Source: Zoogloeaceae bacterium
Lineage (GTDB): Bacteria > Pseudomonadota > Gammaproteobacteria > Burkholderiales > Rhodocyclaceae
NCBI GenBank assembly: GCA_031267345.1
Contig: JAIRZG010000203.1
Coordinates: 1-23,562 of the forward strand
Direction: 5' to 3'
DNA length: 23,562 nt
The translations under genes and the position numbers were made by a program. The notes below the pieces were generated by a model that did no database searches, was not told the origin of the DNA, and saw only the letters and a program-made list of their open reading frames with translations. Positions 1-8,268 of this stretch are shown one piece after another (position 1 is the stretch's first letter; the number at the start of each line of letters is the position of its first letter).

Positions 1-3000
1 AGTCGCGCGCGAGCCGCCAACGTTCAATGGGCGTGGCGGCGGCAAGGTCGCGCTGCCAGTCCGCCCACAGACCGGCGGCATCGAGTTCCTGTCGCAGCGT
101 TGTGGCCAGATCGTCGGCAACGCTCGCCATCACCCATGTTTCGCCGTTTTGCGCCGCCGCAAGCTGACGAATCAGATAACGGGCGGCTTGATGCGCCAGC
201 CCCTCTTTGGCAGCGTCGAAATCGAAGGTCGGAGCAAAATCAAGCAGCGTGGCGGCAAGGGTTTTTTCCAACCGTTTCAGGCTGTCGCGCGCGCCGAAAC
301 GGGCGCGGATGTTGAGGACGGAAAGCGCCTGGCGCGTCAACGAAACGCGCTGCGCCTCCGTTGCGCCGTAATGCCAGTAGAGCAAGGCGAGCGCGCGCGC
401 ATCCGGCCCGTAGGAGAGCAATCCGGCGGCGGCCTGCATGTTGACGAGCGCGGCGAGGATGCGAGCGGCATCCACATCATGCACGCCTTTCTGGTAGCCT
501 TCCTGATAGCGACTGGCAGACCACTGACGCACTTTTTCCAGAAGCGGCGCGGCCTCGCCCGCGACCAGGGTTCGCAATTCCCGCCAGTTGAGGTCGGCTT
601 CTCCGGCAATCACCGCGTCCAGCAGACTACCGGCGAGGTATTCGGCACGGTAGAAATCGGGGGTTTCGGAGAGCAGCAATTGATCCCACCACGGACGCAG
701 GGCGGCGAGCCGTTCCGCTTCACCGTCATTTGCCAGCGGCGCGTAATAATCCGTGCCGCTCAAGTGAAAATGCAATGCGCCTTCGCGCGGCACGAGGGTG
801 AGATCGAGCGACTGGCGGCTGATGGTGAAGGCGTGACGCCCGAAGCGCAAAGTGTTGCCGTCGGTGGAAACCAGTTCGCCCTGATCGCGCACCGTGCGGA
901 TGGCCTGGTCGCGGGCGGTTTTCAGGCGGGTATCGAGGTCGTCCGCGCCCACGCCGTCGCCCAGTTTGCGCAAATCGGCAATCTGCTGACGCAGTTTGCC
1001 GATCAGCGGGTCGGAGGCGAAATAGCTGTGCAGTTGCGCGAGTTCGGCAAATTGCGCGACGCGCCGGGGAATGCCATCCAGAATGCGCGCGGCGGCGTCG
1101 GCAATGGCGCGGGCGCGGCGGCTTTGCGCGTCCAGCAAGGTTTGTCGTCGCGCCAGCAGCGATTCATACACGCGCTCGCGCTGGATGGCGATGTCGGGCA
1201 GGAATGCTTCCTGCCCGGCGAAGCGGCCTTCCATTTCTTCGAGTTGCGTGAGCAATCGGGTGAGCGCGTCATCGCACTTTTCCGGCGTGTCGGCGAGTTC
1301 GAGCGCGTTTTCCAGCGATTGTCCGAAGAGCTTGAATTGCGCCCCGAATTCGGCGGCAGCCTCGGTGGCGGAAAGCGAACGGCGGCGATTCCTGGCTTCG
1401 GCGCGCAGGCGGTTGATTTCGGCATACACGCCGGAGATGGCGTCGAGAATGCGGGTGCGGACAACGGCGTCGCCGCCGGGGAGATTGCCGATTTGCCCGG
1501 TCAATACATCCAGTCCGGCGGCGGTCGCATCCAGATCCGCCAGAATGCGGGCGATGTCCTCGCTGGTCGCTGTCTGCGGCAGACGCGCGGCGACACGGAC
1601 AAGTTCCTGCCGTGTGCCGTCAAAGGCTTTTTCCGCGCCGAGAAAGATAAGCGCCTTTTCGCCAACGCGCGTCTCCTCGGCGGCGAGCGCGACATCCAGT
1701 AACTCAATGCGCGCGCCATCGGCATAGCGCAGTTCCGTCAGCATTTGCAGTTTGCCGCGCTCCGTGCGCAAGCCTTCGAGCGCGCGGACAAAATCCTCCG
1801 GCTTTTGCCACAGGCTGCTGGCGATGTCGGTGAGCAATTCGCGCTGGTGGCTTTCGGCTTCATCAATGGCGCGGCGGGTATCCCGGCGGATGCTTTCCAC
1901 CTTCTCGAATTCGTCGAGGGTGTTTTTCGCCGCTTCGACAATGCCGCGCAGGTCGGCGTCCAGCGCGCCCGCTTCTTCCGAATCCAGCCAGAAAAAGGCG
2001 TCCAGCGCCCGCCCACACTGGCGGATGATTTCCTCATAGGCGGCGCGCGTTGGCGTTTGTTCGCGCACGGCGCGAGCAATGGCGGTCAGTTCGGCAATGC
2101 CGCGCACCAGTTCCGGGTTGCCGATACGCCCGAAAAAGCCGCCCGTCGTCTGCGTCTGATGGACATGCTCGTCGCTGAAAAATGGCGTTTGCCAAAGCTG
2201 CATTGGATGATTGCGCGTCGGCTCCGGGTTGTCCGCCATAAACACCAGCATCCGCCCGTCTTCAAAACGCGCGTAGCCATTGCAGACAATGGGCGCGGAG
2301 AGCGTCTTCTCGATCAGGTTATAGGAAAAGAGCGCATAAACGCCGCCGCCCGGTTGATAAAACACATACAGCACATCCTCGCCATTCGGGGAACGCATCA
2401 TGCGTTTGAAACGCAGCGTGGAAATGAGCGCGACAGGCAAATCAAAGGCTTTATATTCACCCGATTGCAGATAATAACCGCCGGGGAAAATAATGCCGTG
2501 ATCTTCCGGCAATTGCACACAGGACTGCCCGATGGCGTCAATGCGCGTCACGCTGTTGGTGCGGGCATTGAAAACGAGATAACGTTCCTCTTTTTCTCGA
2601 TAAGGACGTATTTTAAGCAAAATCAGCGACCCCAGTTTCGCATAGGCAATCGCGGCATCCGCCAGCGACTGATTTTTGTCCTCGACCGACTCGGCATATA
2701 CACCCAATCCGGTTTCGGTATTATTTTCGATTTTGACCGTCAAATCGCCGCCGACGGTTTCGACAAATACGGTATCGAGAATATTGACATGCGGATGCCG
2801 CCCGCCCACATGCTGCTCGCGTGTGGTGGCGATCCATTCAAAATCATGCGTCGGCGGCAAGGCCATTTCGCGCTCACCACGGTTGTCGATATAGCTTAAC
2901 GCGCCATTCTTTTCCAGTGACCAGCGGAATACTCGTAAGTCGCCAATTTTTTCGCCAATCTGAAATGCGGCGAAAAGTTGATGCTGATGTACGCGCAATT

Positions 3001-3445
3001 GCGTCAGATTCGCCTGTTTATAATAAGTATAAAGCTCGCGAAAATCAGCAAGAAAACGCGCGTCTTCGAGAAAGGTTCCTGCGAGCGGCACGGCTTCCAG
3101 TTCATCGACATTTTCCGCGTCATCACGAAAACGATACAGCGCGAACACATCGCTGACAGCGGTTTCTTTTTTCAGCCCGATGAATACGTTATAGCCAAAC
3201 AACAACCAATCCCCGATGCGCGTCAAGTCGCGGGGAACGCAATTATTTTCCGTGCGCGCGCGGGTGCGCAAAACCAACGATTGCGTCTCGCGCCCGAACT
3301 CGGAGAGCCGCGCCGCATTCAAGGCCGCCGTCTTTTGCTGCAATTTTGCGCCCTGGCCGATGAGTCGTTTTTTCAGCAGTTCATAACTGCCGCTATCGGC
3401 AACGAGGGCTTCGGTAACGTCAGGCGTCTGGGCGGGATTGGTCAT
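1..3445 (-). CDS. DNA repair ATPase, DUF3686-type, N-terminal 1148 residues (runs off left edge)
   Basis: One uninterrupted minus-strand frame reads from ATG 3443-3445 to the left edge with no stop, so the C-terminus is missing. The sequence resembles the very large proteins annotated as 'DNA repair ATPase' (DUF3686 and an AAA-type ATPase). The first ~550 residues are a mixed globular part (motifs GDWLLFGYNVFIGLK, HPHVNILDTVFVETVGGDL, IIFPGGYYLQSGEYKAFDLP). From about residue 450 onward there are long charged helical stretches, probably coiled coil. I see no Walker A in the visible part; in this family the ATPase domain is C-terminal and would lie beyond the window. No strong Shine-Dalgarno precedes the ATG, which lies 21 bp after the 59-aa gene, so translation probably depends on the upstream genes. 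Family assignment is by recognition of the overall sequence; its role in DNA repair is an annotation tradition, not visible here. Confidence 0.75.
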   Translation of the reverse strand, partial: MTNPAQTPDVTEALVADSGSYELLKKRLIGQGAKLQQKTAALNAARLSEFGRETQSLVLRTRARTENNCVPRDLTRIGDWLLFGYNVFIGLKKETAVSDVFALYRFRDDAENVDELEAVPLAGTFLEDARFLADFRELYTYYKQANLTQLRVHQHQLFAAFQIGEKIGDLRVFRWSLEKNGALSYIDNRGEREMALPPTHDFEWIATTREQHVGGRHPHVNILDTVFVETVGGDLTVKIENNTETGLGVYAESVEDKNQSLADAAIAYAKLGSLILLKIRPYREKEERYLVFNARTNSVTRIDAIGQSCVQLPEDHGIIFPGGYYLQSGEYKAFDLPVALISTLRFKRMMRSPNGEDVLYVFYQPGGGVYALFSYNLIEKTLSAPIVCNGYARFEDGRMLVFMADNPEPTRNHPMQLWQTPFFSDEHVHQTQTTGGFFGRIGNPELVRGIAELTAIARAVREQTPTRAAYEEIIRQCGRALDAFFWLDSEEAGALDADLRGIVEAAKNTLDEFEKVESIRRDTRRAIDEAESHQRELLTDIASSLWQKPEDFVRALEGLRTERGKLQMLTELRYADGARIELLDVALAAEETRVGEKALIFLGAEKAFDGTRQELVRVAARLPQTATSEDIARILADLDATAAGLDVLTGQIGNLPGGDAVVRTRILDAISGVYAEINRLRAEARNRRRSLSATEAAAEFGAQFKLFGQSLENALELADTPEKCDDALTRLLTQLEEMEGRFAGQEAFLPDIAIQRERVYESLLARRQTLLDAQSRRARAIADAAARILDGIPRRVAQFAELAQLHSYFASDPLIGKLRQQIADLRKLGDGVGADDLDTRLKTARDQAIRTVRDQGELVSTDGNTLRFGRHAFTISRQSLDLTLVPREGALHFHLSGTDYYAPLANDGEAERLAALRPWWDQLLLSETPDFYRAEYLAGSLLDAVIAGEADLNWRELRTLVAGEAAPLLEKVRQWSASRYQEGYQKGVHDVDAARILAALVNMQAAAGLLSYGPDARALALLYWHYGATEAQRVSLTRQALSVLNIRARFGARDSLKRLEKTLAATLLDFAPTFDFDAAKEGLAHQAARYLIRQLAAAQNGETWVMASVADDLATTLRQELDAAGLWADWQRDLAAATPIERWRLARD

Positions 3446-3466
3446 GGCGATTTTCCAGGAGTTAAT

Positions 3467-3646
3467 TTAGTTTGTAAGCGAGCAAATATCAATTACTTCG
3501 CCATCTTCGGCAAATAGCACAATATTTGCCCCGTAGAAACCGGCATAGCGGACAATGGTCTTGAAACGCGCGGCGTGTTCACGCAATTCCAGTGGAATGC
3601 ATGTATCTTCAATGAGGATTAACGCTTCGTCTTCTTCGTCGTTCAT
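3467..3646 (-). CDS. 59-aa acidic microprotein, unknown function
   Basis: A 59-residue frame starts at ATG 3644-3646, with GGAG about a dozen bases upstream, and stops at TAA 3467-3469. The N-terminus is strongly acidic (MNDEEDEALILIEDT). A hydrophobic core follows (YAGFYGANIVLFAEDGEVID), giving the look of a small alpha/beta domain rather than a membrane peptide. It sits 21 bp upstream of the large ATPase and in the same direction, so it is probably co-translated with it and may be its partner. I do not recognise a family. Support comes from the start signal, the balanced composition and the tight fit in the operon. Confidence 0.6.
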   Translation of the reverse strand: MNDEEDEALILIEDTCIPLELREHAARFKTIVRYAGFYGANIVLFAEDGEVIDICSLTN

Positions 3647-3714
3647 CGTAAAACCAACTCCAGTTGAACCCCTGCTGCTGATTTCTTGCTAACAGCTTGT
3701 TGATGCAGGAACAA

Positions 3715-3918
3715 ATGCTTTACATGGCGAAACGGAAAGAAATCGCCGCCGCGACCAGCGCGGAAGACGCGCTTGCCATACTCGCCAAGGCGCCCGACGC
3801 GCCCATTTTGCCAACGGACACCGTTCAGGCAACGGACAGTTTGGCGCAAGATCAAAGGTTTTCGCCAAGAAAGGCAAGGATGTCCCTTTTTTTGGGATGC
3901 GGACGCAGCCAGCTTTGA
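3715..3918 (+). CDS. possible small plus-strand ORF, unknown
   Basis: The gap between the 59-aa gene and the zinc-finger gene (3647-3851) holds no minus-strand gene. On the plus strand a 67-codon frame opens at ATG 3715 with AGGA four bases before it; a second ATG lies at 3724 (MAKRKEIAAATSAEDALA). The first 45 codons prefer G or C at third positions and give an alanine- and acid-rich peptide that looks coding. The last 22 codons are antisense to the 3' end of the zinc-finger gene and look non-coding. It may be a small gene, a remnant, or chance. Confidence 0.3.
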   Translation: MLYMAKRKEIAAATSAEDALAILAKAPDAPILPTDTVQATDSLAQDQRFSPRKARMSLFLGCGRSQL

Positions 3919-4442
3919 ATGCGCCGGATTTCGTTCAAAGTCTCTTCGCCGAAGCGTTTTTGCAGCAGTTCGTCGCGCCAGGAAAGAGTTTTGCGTGACT
4001 GGATCGAATGTTGCCAGCGTTCTGTCAGCAGGGTGTCGAGATAGAGCGCGAGGCCGCTTTGTTCGAGCAATGCCCATTCGCCTGCATCCAGCCAGAACAG
4101 ATGGCATGCGGGGCAATAATCCAGCCAGAAACTGGCGGCGTCGCCCGTGCGGTAACGCTGCATGAAGCAGCCGCATTGCGGACAGACGTGCGCTTTGGAA
4201 GGTTTTTCCTGTCCGGGAACGGCGGCGGGTTCCACGGCGGCGAACGAGTCGGAAAAATGACGTTCGCGCCATTCTTGATAATCCTCCAGCAATAGCACAA
4301 CCGCCTGACACTCCGGACAGGCTTTCGCGCTCAAGCCTTCGCTCAAAGTATGGCGTTCGAGGCTTTTGCCTTTTCCACCACCGCAGTGGCAATACAGTTT
4401 TTTCATCTTGCGCTTTCTTTGATTGTATTGCTTGCCAATCAT
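3852..4442 (-). CDS. double TFIIB-type zinc-finger protein
   Basis: Encodes 196 residues if started at ATG 4442 or 184 if started at ATG 4406 (MKKLYCHCGG). The 4442 start overlaps the stop of the preceding gene as ATGA, which favours coupling; the 4406 start gives a more usual N-terminus. Two Cys4 modules are visible: CHCGG...CPEC near the N-terminus and CPQCGCFM...CPACHLFWLDAGEW around residues 105-140. The second closely fits the TFIIB-type zinc finger (CPxC...CPxCxGxWLDxGE). The last 60 residues are helical and basic (RRIQSWLRPHPKK). Such proteins are usually poorly characterised small adaptors. It follows the zinc-ribbon repeat gene, so two metal-binding proteins are adjacent in the operon. 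Confidence 0.75.
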   Translation of the reverse strand: MIGKQYNQRKRKMKKLYCHCGGGKGKSLERHTLSEGLSAKACPECQAVVLLLEDYQEWRERHFSDSFAAVEPAAVPGQEKPSKAHVCPQCGCFMQRYRTGDAASFWLDYCPACHLFWLDAGEWALLEQSGLALYLDTLLTERWQHSIQSRKTLSWRDELLQKRFGEETLNEIRRIQSWLRPHPKKRDILAFLGENL

Positions 4443-5293
4443 CCAAAATGGATACCCGGATTATTGTGACGCGTTACCAGATATTTGCTGCGGCTTTCAT
4501 CGTTTTCGCATAAATTAAGATAGGCGCACTCTGGACACCAGGTTCCACTCTTTACCGAGACCGGCATAGCGTACCAGGTGTGTCCGAGATGGCATTGCCA
4601 AAGCAATTTTTCTCGTGATCCAAAATATTCATCCGACAAGCAAAGCCCGCCTCTCTCAACGGCAATTGTACGCATCATTTGCAGACGTTTGGCATCGCGT
4701 TCGGCTTTGGCGCAATGAGGACACCAGTGGCCGGCCTTGGCATTGTCATACGTCATCAAGAAGTCATGTTTATTGGCGCAACGCCAACGCAGCGGCAAGC
4801 CTGAATTGACATAATGATCCGAGCAGCATTCCCCGTTCCGTGATTGAGCGAATTGGCGCATTTTCTCAATGCCAAGCCGCATGTTGTCATGTACGCAATG
4901 GGGGCACCATGTGCCTCCCAACACATGTCTTGCAGATGCATGCCAAACATGCCCCTGCGCACATTGCCATTTGAGATATTGATTCACCGTGTTATAACTT
5001 GGCGACAGGCATTTCCCTCCATGTTTTGCAGCTTCATTATGGAAATATTCAATTCCCAGGCGCAGGCTTTGGTAATAACATTGCTTACACCATGAACCTT
5101 GGGTCATAATGCTGAATGCTGTCGCCTGCCAGCGGTGGCCTGCTGCGCATTCCCAAAGCATTTTTTCTTGGAAACTGTTTATATATTCATTTGATAAACA
5201 GACCCCTCCTCTGGAATGAGCAATCTCCTGCAATATTTGCAAACGTTGCTCCCGGTTGATGCGGGCGGTTTTTTCAGCATCCATAAGGCTCAT
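4439..5293 (-). CDS. protein with four tandem zinc-ribbon (treble-clef-like) repeats
   Basis: Encodes 284 residues from ATG 5293, chosen because AGGAG lies 7-8 bases upstream; a longer open frame to 5359 has no such site. After a 20-residue charged start come four repeats of ~55-60 residues (about 20-73, 80-133, 139-195 and 206-257). Each has the pattern GGxCLSxxY, then WxCxxGHxW, then GxWCPxC. The repeat resembles the zinc-ribbon/treble-clef modules of uncharacterised bacterial proteins and of some nuclease-associated DNA-binding proteins. Repeat 3 deviates (GECCS; CANKHDF for CxxGHxW). Binding DNA or RNA is an inference from the fold. The gene looks AT-richer than the flanking operon genes, suggesting later acquisition. 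Its start lies inside the 3' end of the preceding membrane-protein gene, and its stop overlaps the next start. Confidence 0.7.
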   Translation of the reverse strand: MSLMDAEKTARINREQRLQILQEIAHSRGGVCLSNEYINSFQEKMLWECAAGHRWQATAFSIMTQGSWCKQCYYQSLRLGIEYFHNEAAKHGGKCLSPSYNTVNQYLKWQCAQGHVWHASARHVLGGTWCPHCVHDNMRLGIEKMRQFAQSRNGECCSDHYVNSGLPLRWRCANKHDFLMTYDNAKAGHWCPHCAKAERDAKRLQMMRTIAVERGGLCLSDEYFGSREKLLWQCHLGHTWYAMPVSVKSGTWCPECAYLNLCENDESRSKYLVTRHNNPGIHFG

Positions 5294-5882
5294 TTTGCGT
5301 CTCCTGTAAAATGCGGCGCATTGCGCCGGAAAAATGGTCGGCGGAATGATGAAGCGCATTCCGCCCTACGCGCTCGAAGGTTGTTTTCGGTGCGCAGGGG
5401 CAGAAAAGGGTTTTCATCGTTCCATTGCCTTCGCGCGCGCGGGAGGAGGCAGACTTGGCGCGACGCATCAGGTCTTCGGCAAGCGGATGCTTTTGGAACA
5501 AACCCAAGACGGACGGCTTATGTAAATCAGGCGTAAAAAAAACGAATTTGCTGCCAAATTTTCCCGGTTCTGTCAAAGAAATCACAATGTGATTGGCTCC
5601 TTTGGCGGAATCTATTTTCTGTATGTTTGCGAGTGATACTTCTTCACTTTTCCCGCCCATCTTGACTAACAGAGAATCTCCGCAATCATAAACTTCATCC
5701 GCTAATTTCCCGAAGTTTAGAAAAAGAAGAATCACAACAATCACAAAAAATAATGTGGCATAAATAAAAGCATCCAGTCTGGTCATGTAGAAGGCGTACA
5801 CGGAGAAAACAGCAAGAATGATACACACCGCTTTTATATAAAGCTTGCTTCTTTTGGATGAAATCAACTTGCCTTCGACCAT
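5274..5882 (-). CDS. small inner-membrane protein with cytoplasmic PH-like region; C-terminus extended by a repeat
   Basis: Encodes 202 residues from ATG 5880-5882, preceded by GAGGAGA at a good distance. Two hydrophobic segments (residues ~17-35 and ~40-57) form a membrane hairpin. A beta-rich region follows, starting at LADEVYDCGDSLLVK and ending near HPLAEDLMRRA; it resembles the short PH-like domains found behind two-helix membrane anchors. I know similar hypothetical proteins but no defined function. The last ~35 residues are translated from a REP-like palindromic element, so the native stop was probably lost. The frame runs 20 bp into the next gene. The body of the gene is AT-rich compared with yqiK just upstream. 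Confidence 0.6.
   Translation of the reverse strand: MVEGKLISSKRSKLYIKAVCIILAVFSVYAFYMTRLDAFIYATLFFVIVVILLFLNFGKLADEVYDCGDSLLVKMGGKSEEVSLANIQKIDSAKGANHIVISLTEPGKFGSKFVFFTPDLHKPSVLGLFQKHPLAEDLMRRAKSASSRAREGNGTMKTLFCPCAPKTTFERVGRNALHHSADHFSGAMRRILQETQNEPYGC
5314..5365. repeat. REP-like element: two adjacent inverted repeats
   Basis: Two hairpins lie side by side: arms 5314-5320 and 5322-5328 (CGGCGCA/TGCGCCG, one-base loop), and arms 5340-5348 and 5357-5365 (GGCGGAATG/CATTCCGCC, perfect 9 bp, 8-base loop), with CTACGCG beyond. The second unit resembles the dispersed 'GTAGGGCGGAATGCGC...CATTCCGCC' repeats seen in many proteobacterial genomes. It lies inside the 3' end of the membrane-protein frame. 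It could attenuate or stabilise the operon transcript. Confidence 0.6.
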
Positions 5883-5954
5883 GATGAATCTCCTCAAATC
5901 AGACCCTTGTCTTTGGTAAAAATCAGGGCGACCGCAAAGGTCGCCCCACATTTC

Positions 5955-8069
5955 TTACTTCTTGACCCCTTCCAGCAAAGTTTGCAGCGCGGCTTTCTGG
6001 CTGTCGTTGCCCTCTTTCATCACCTTTCCCAGCAACGCGGAAACCGTGAGGTTTTGTACGCTACCGGAAGCATCGCCCAAGGCGCCTAAAATGCTGCGGA
6101 AATCTTCCACCAGGTCACGTTCGCCGGAGAGATGGTCGCGCAGACCGACTTTCAGGGTATTGCTCTTGCTGATCGCGCCATCGATGCCTTTGCCGACCGC
6201 CAGGGCATTGACGAAGCGTTCAAAGTAATCGCCCTCGCCACCCACAATGTCGATGTTGGCCTTGGCGAGCGCCGTGCCGAGCACTTCGGCCTGTTCGCGG
6301 GCGATGCCGGTTTGGGCGTCGATGGCCTTCAGGGTTTCGGTATGGGCGCGTTCCAGCTTCATGCGGAATTCTTCGTGGGCGCGGGTATCGTCGCTCATGG
6401 ACTTCATGGCCTCGAATTTTTCCCTCAAACCCTTGGCTTCGGCGGCAAAGCGAATTTCGATGACGCCCGCTTCGGCTTCGCCCACACGGGTGATGGCGTC
6501 TGCGTCGGCGGCTCTTACCTTGACCTCTGCCAACCCCTTTTTTTCGCTGCCTTCGGCTTCGGCAAAGAATTTGGCTTGCAGGGCTTCGGCTTCGGCGTGA
6601 CCGTATTTTTCGACCGCTTCGGCAGCGGCGATTTTCACGCGGGCGTCGACCAATCCCTGTTTCTCTTTCGCGTCCGCCGTGACCAGCAGCACCTTGGCAT
6701 TCGCCAGCCCCGGCGCCGCGGCAATGGCTTCAATGCCTTCGGCTTCGCGCTTTTTGCCTTCTGCCGCTTTTTCCGCCACTTTGAGGCGGGCTTCGGCAAG
6801 GGTGATTTCTTCGGCAGCCTTGAAGCGGGCGCGGCGTTCCTGCGCTTCGGCGTCTTTGGTGTCCTTGATGAGTTTTTCTTCCGATTCGCCTTCGGCGGTG
6901 ACGATGGTCGCTTTTTTCAGACGGTCGGCTTCAGCGACGACGCGGACTTCCTTGATGGCTTCTTCCTGTTCGGCGACGGTGCGCTCGACGATGACGCGCT
7001 CGCGGATCACATCGGCAATGGCCTTCTTTTGCACTTCAACGGCGCGGTCACGGTCGATTTGTTGCAGGGTGACTTCTTTTTCGCGGTCGACGATTTCCAG
7101 TTGGCGGGCGCGGGTGACTTTTTCTTCTTCAATCGCCACGGCGCGTTTACGGTTATTTTCCGCCACTTCCTTTTCGCGGCTGACGTTTTCCTGTTGCACG
7201 GAGATGGATTGCTCGGCTTGCAAGCGGGCGAGTTCCGCCTTGGTGTGTTCTTCGGCCTGTATGCGTTTGGCTTCGGCTTCTTCGCGCGCCTTCACCGAAG
7301 CGACTTCGCGCTGTTGCTTATATTCGGCGTCCGACTGCTGACGTTCGAGTTCAAGGATGGCCTCGCGGGTTTCCACGTCCTTTTTCTTGATCTGCATTTC
7401 CTCATTGCGCCGGAATTCGTTGGTGCGGACGTGTTCCACAGCGGTGAGGTCGGTAATCTTCTTGATGCCCTGCGCGTCGAGAATGTTGCTGGGGTCGAGC
7501 TTGGCGAGCGGCGTTTGCTCGAGGTAGTCGATGGCGGCGTCGGTGAGGATGTAACCGGAAAGATCGTCGCCAATCTGGCGGATGATTTCGTCGCGGAAGT
7601 GGTCGCGCGCCCGGTAGAGTTCGACAAAATCCATCGACTTGCCGACGGTTTTCAGGGCTTCGGAGAATTTGGCAGAGAACAGGTTCTCCAGCGTCTCCTG
7701 GCTGGAGGCGCGGGCGCAGCCGATGCCCTGCGCCACGCGCAACACGTCTTCGGCGGTTTTATTGACGCGCACGAAAAACGTCACCTTGATGTCGGCGCGG
7801 ATGTTGTCCTGACAAATCAGGCCGTCATTGCCGGTGCGCTCGATTTCGATGGTTTTCAACGCGATATCCATCATCTCCGCCTTGTGGATGATGGGGTAGA
7901 CCATGCGTCCGGTAAAGGTCACGTCCGGCTCGCTCTTCGTGGTGTTCACGATCATGGCGTAACCCTGCTCCACCTTGCGGTAAAAGCGCGAGAACATGGC
8001 GAACAGCCCGAAAAGAAACAGGGCGAGAATGCCGATGACAATAACGGCGAGTATCAGGGATTGACTCAT
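5955..8069 (-). CDS. yqiK: flotillin family protein YqiK
   Basis: Encodes 704 residues, longer than E. coli YqiK (about 550). A single N-terminal transmembrane helix (residues ~5-27) is followed by a Band-7/SPFH domain (about 30-200, with VEQGYAMIVNT and the RTGNDGLICQDNIRADIKV stretch). A very long Ala/Glu/Lys/Arg helical region (about 210-580) is typical of flotillins and drives oligomerisation. The C-terminal ~100 residues are less repetitive (VGGEGDYFERFVNALAVGKG). Flotillins scaffold membrane microdomains. The start ATG 8069 has AAGGAA about ten bases upstream. yqiJ lies 199 bp upstream, as in the known yqiJ-yqiK pair, but separated here by a repeat-containing spacer. Family assignment is firm; the role within this operon is inferred. 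Confidence 0.93.
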   Translation of the reverse strand: MSQSLILAVIVIGILALFLFGLFAMFSRFYRKVEQGYAMIVNTTKSEPDVTFTGRMVYPIIHKAEMMDIALKTIEIERTGNDGLICQDNIRADIKVTFFVRVNKTAEDVLRVAQGIGCARASSQETLENLFSAKFSEALKTVGKSMDFVELYRARDHFRDEIIRQIGDDLSGYILTDAAIDYLEQTPLAKLDPSNILDAQGIKKITDLTAVEHVRTNEFRRNEEMQIKKKDVETREAILELERQQSDAEYKQQREVASVKAREEAEAKRIQAEEHTKAELARLQAEQSISVQQENVSREKEVAENNRKRAVAIEEEKVTRARQLEIVDREKEVTLQQIDRDRAVEVQKKAIADVIRERVIVERTVAEQEEAIKEVRVVAEADRLKKATIVTAEGESEEKLIKDTKDAEAQERRARFKAAEEITLAEARLKVAEKAAEGKKREAEGIEAIAAAPGLANAKVLLVTADAKEKQGLVDARVKIAAAEAVEKYGHAEAEALQAKFFAEAEGSEKKGLAEVKVRAADADAITRVGEAEAGVIEIRFAAEAKGLREKFEAMKSMSDDTRAHEEFRMKLERAHTETLKAIDAQTGIAREQAEVLGTALAKANIDIVGGEGDYFERFVNALAVGKGIDGAISKSNTLKVGLRDHLSGERDLVEDFRSILGALGDASGSVQNLTVSALLGKVMKEGNDSQKAALQTLLEGVKK

Positions 8070-8268
8070 TTGGAATTTCCTTTTTAAAAAACCGACAATC
8101 GAATGAAGTGGAAAAACGAAAACAGACGTAATTTGTTAATCCATGCCGCAAATCATGCGCGACGCTGCTTTTGTCGTCGCTTCGCTTCGTCGAGACCCGC
8201 TGCCTTCTCCCCTTGTGGGAGGAGGCGCTCCGCAAGGGGCGAGAGAGGGGAGGTGAATGTCTACGTCA
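8070..8268. repeat. yqiJ-yqiK spacer with GC-rich inverted repeat
   Basis: No gene is seen in this 199-bp spacer. It contains a hairpin-capable block with arms CCCCTTG (8209-8215) and CAAGGGG (8233-8239), flanked by CTCCC/GGGAGG-rich sequence out to 8252. This resembles the common intergenic 'TTCTCCCCTTGTGGGAG...CGAGAGAGGGG' repeats. The 60 bases nearest yqiK are AT-rich and carry its ribosome-binding site. The hairpin could act as a partial terminator or processing site that sets the YqiJ:YqiK ratio. Confidence 0.5.

Noticed and set aside
149..2899. Two long plus-strand open frames (517 and 384 codons)
   Set aside because: They are antisense to the continuous DUF3686-type ATPase frame, which has real protein character throughout; the plus frames are shadows of GC-rich third positions.
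6132..8087. 651-codon plus-strand open frame rich in Phe, Gly and Asp
   Set aside because: Antisense shadow of the Ala/Glu/Lys-rich flotillin coiled coil in yqiK.
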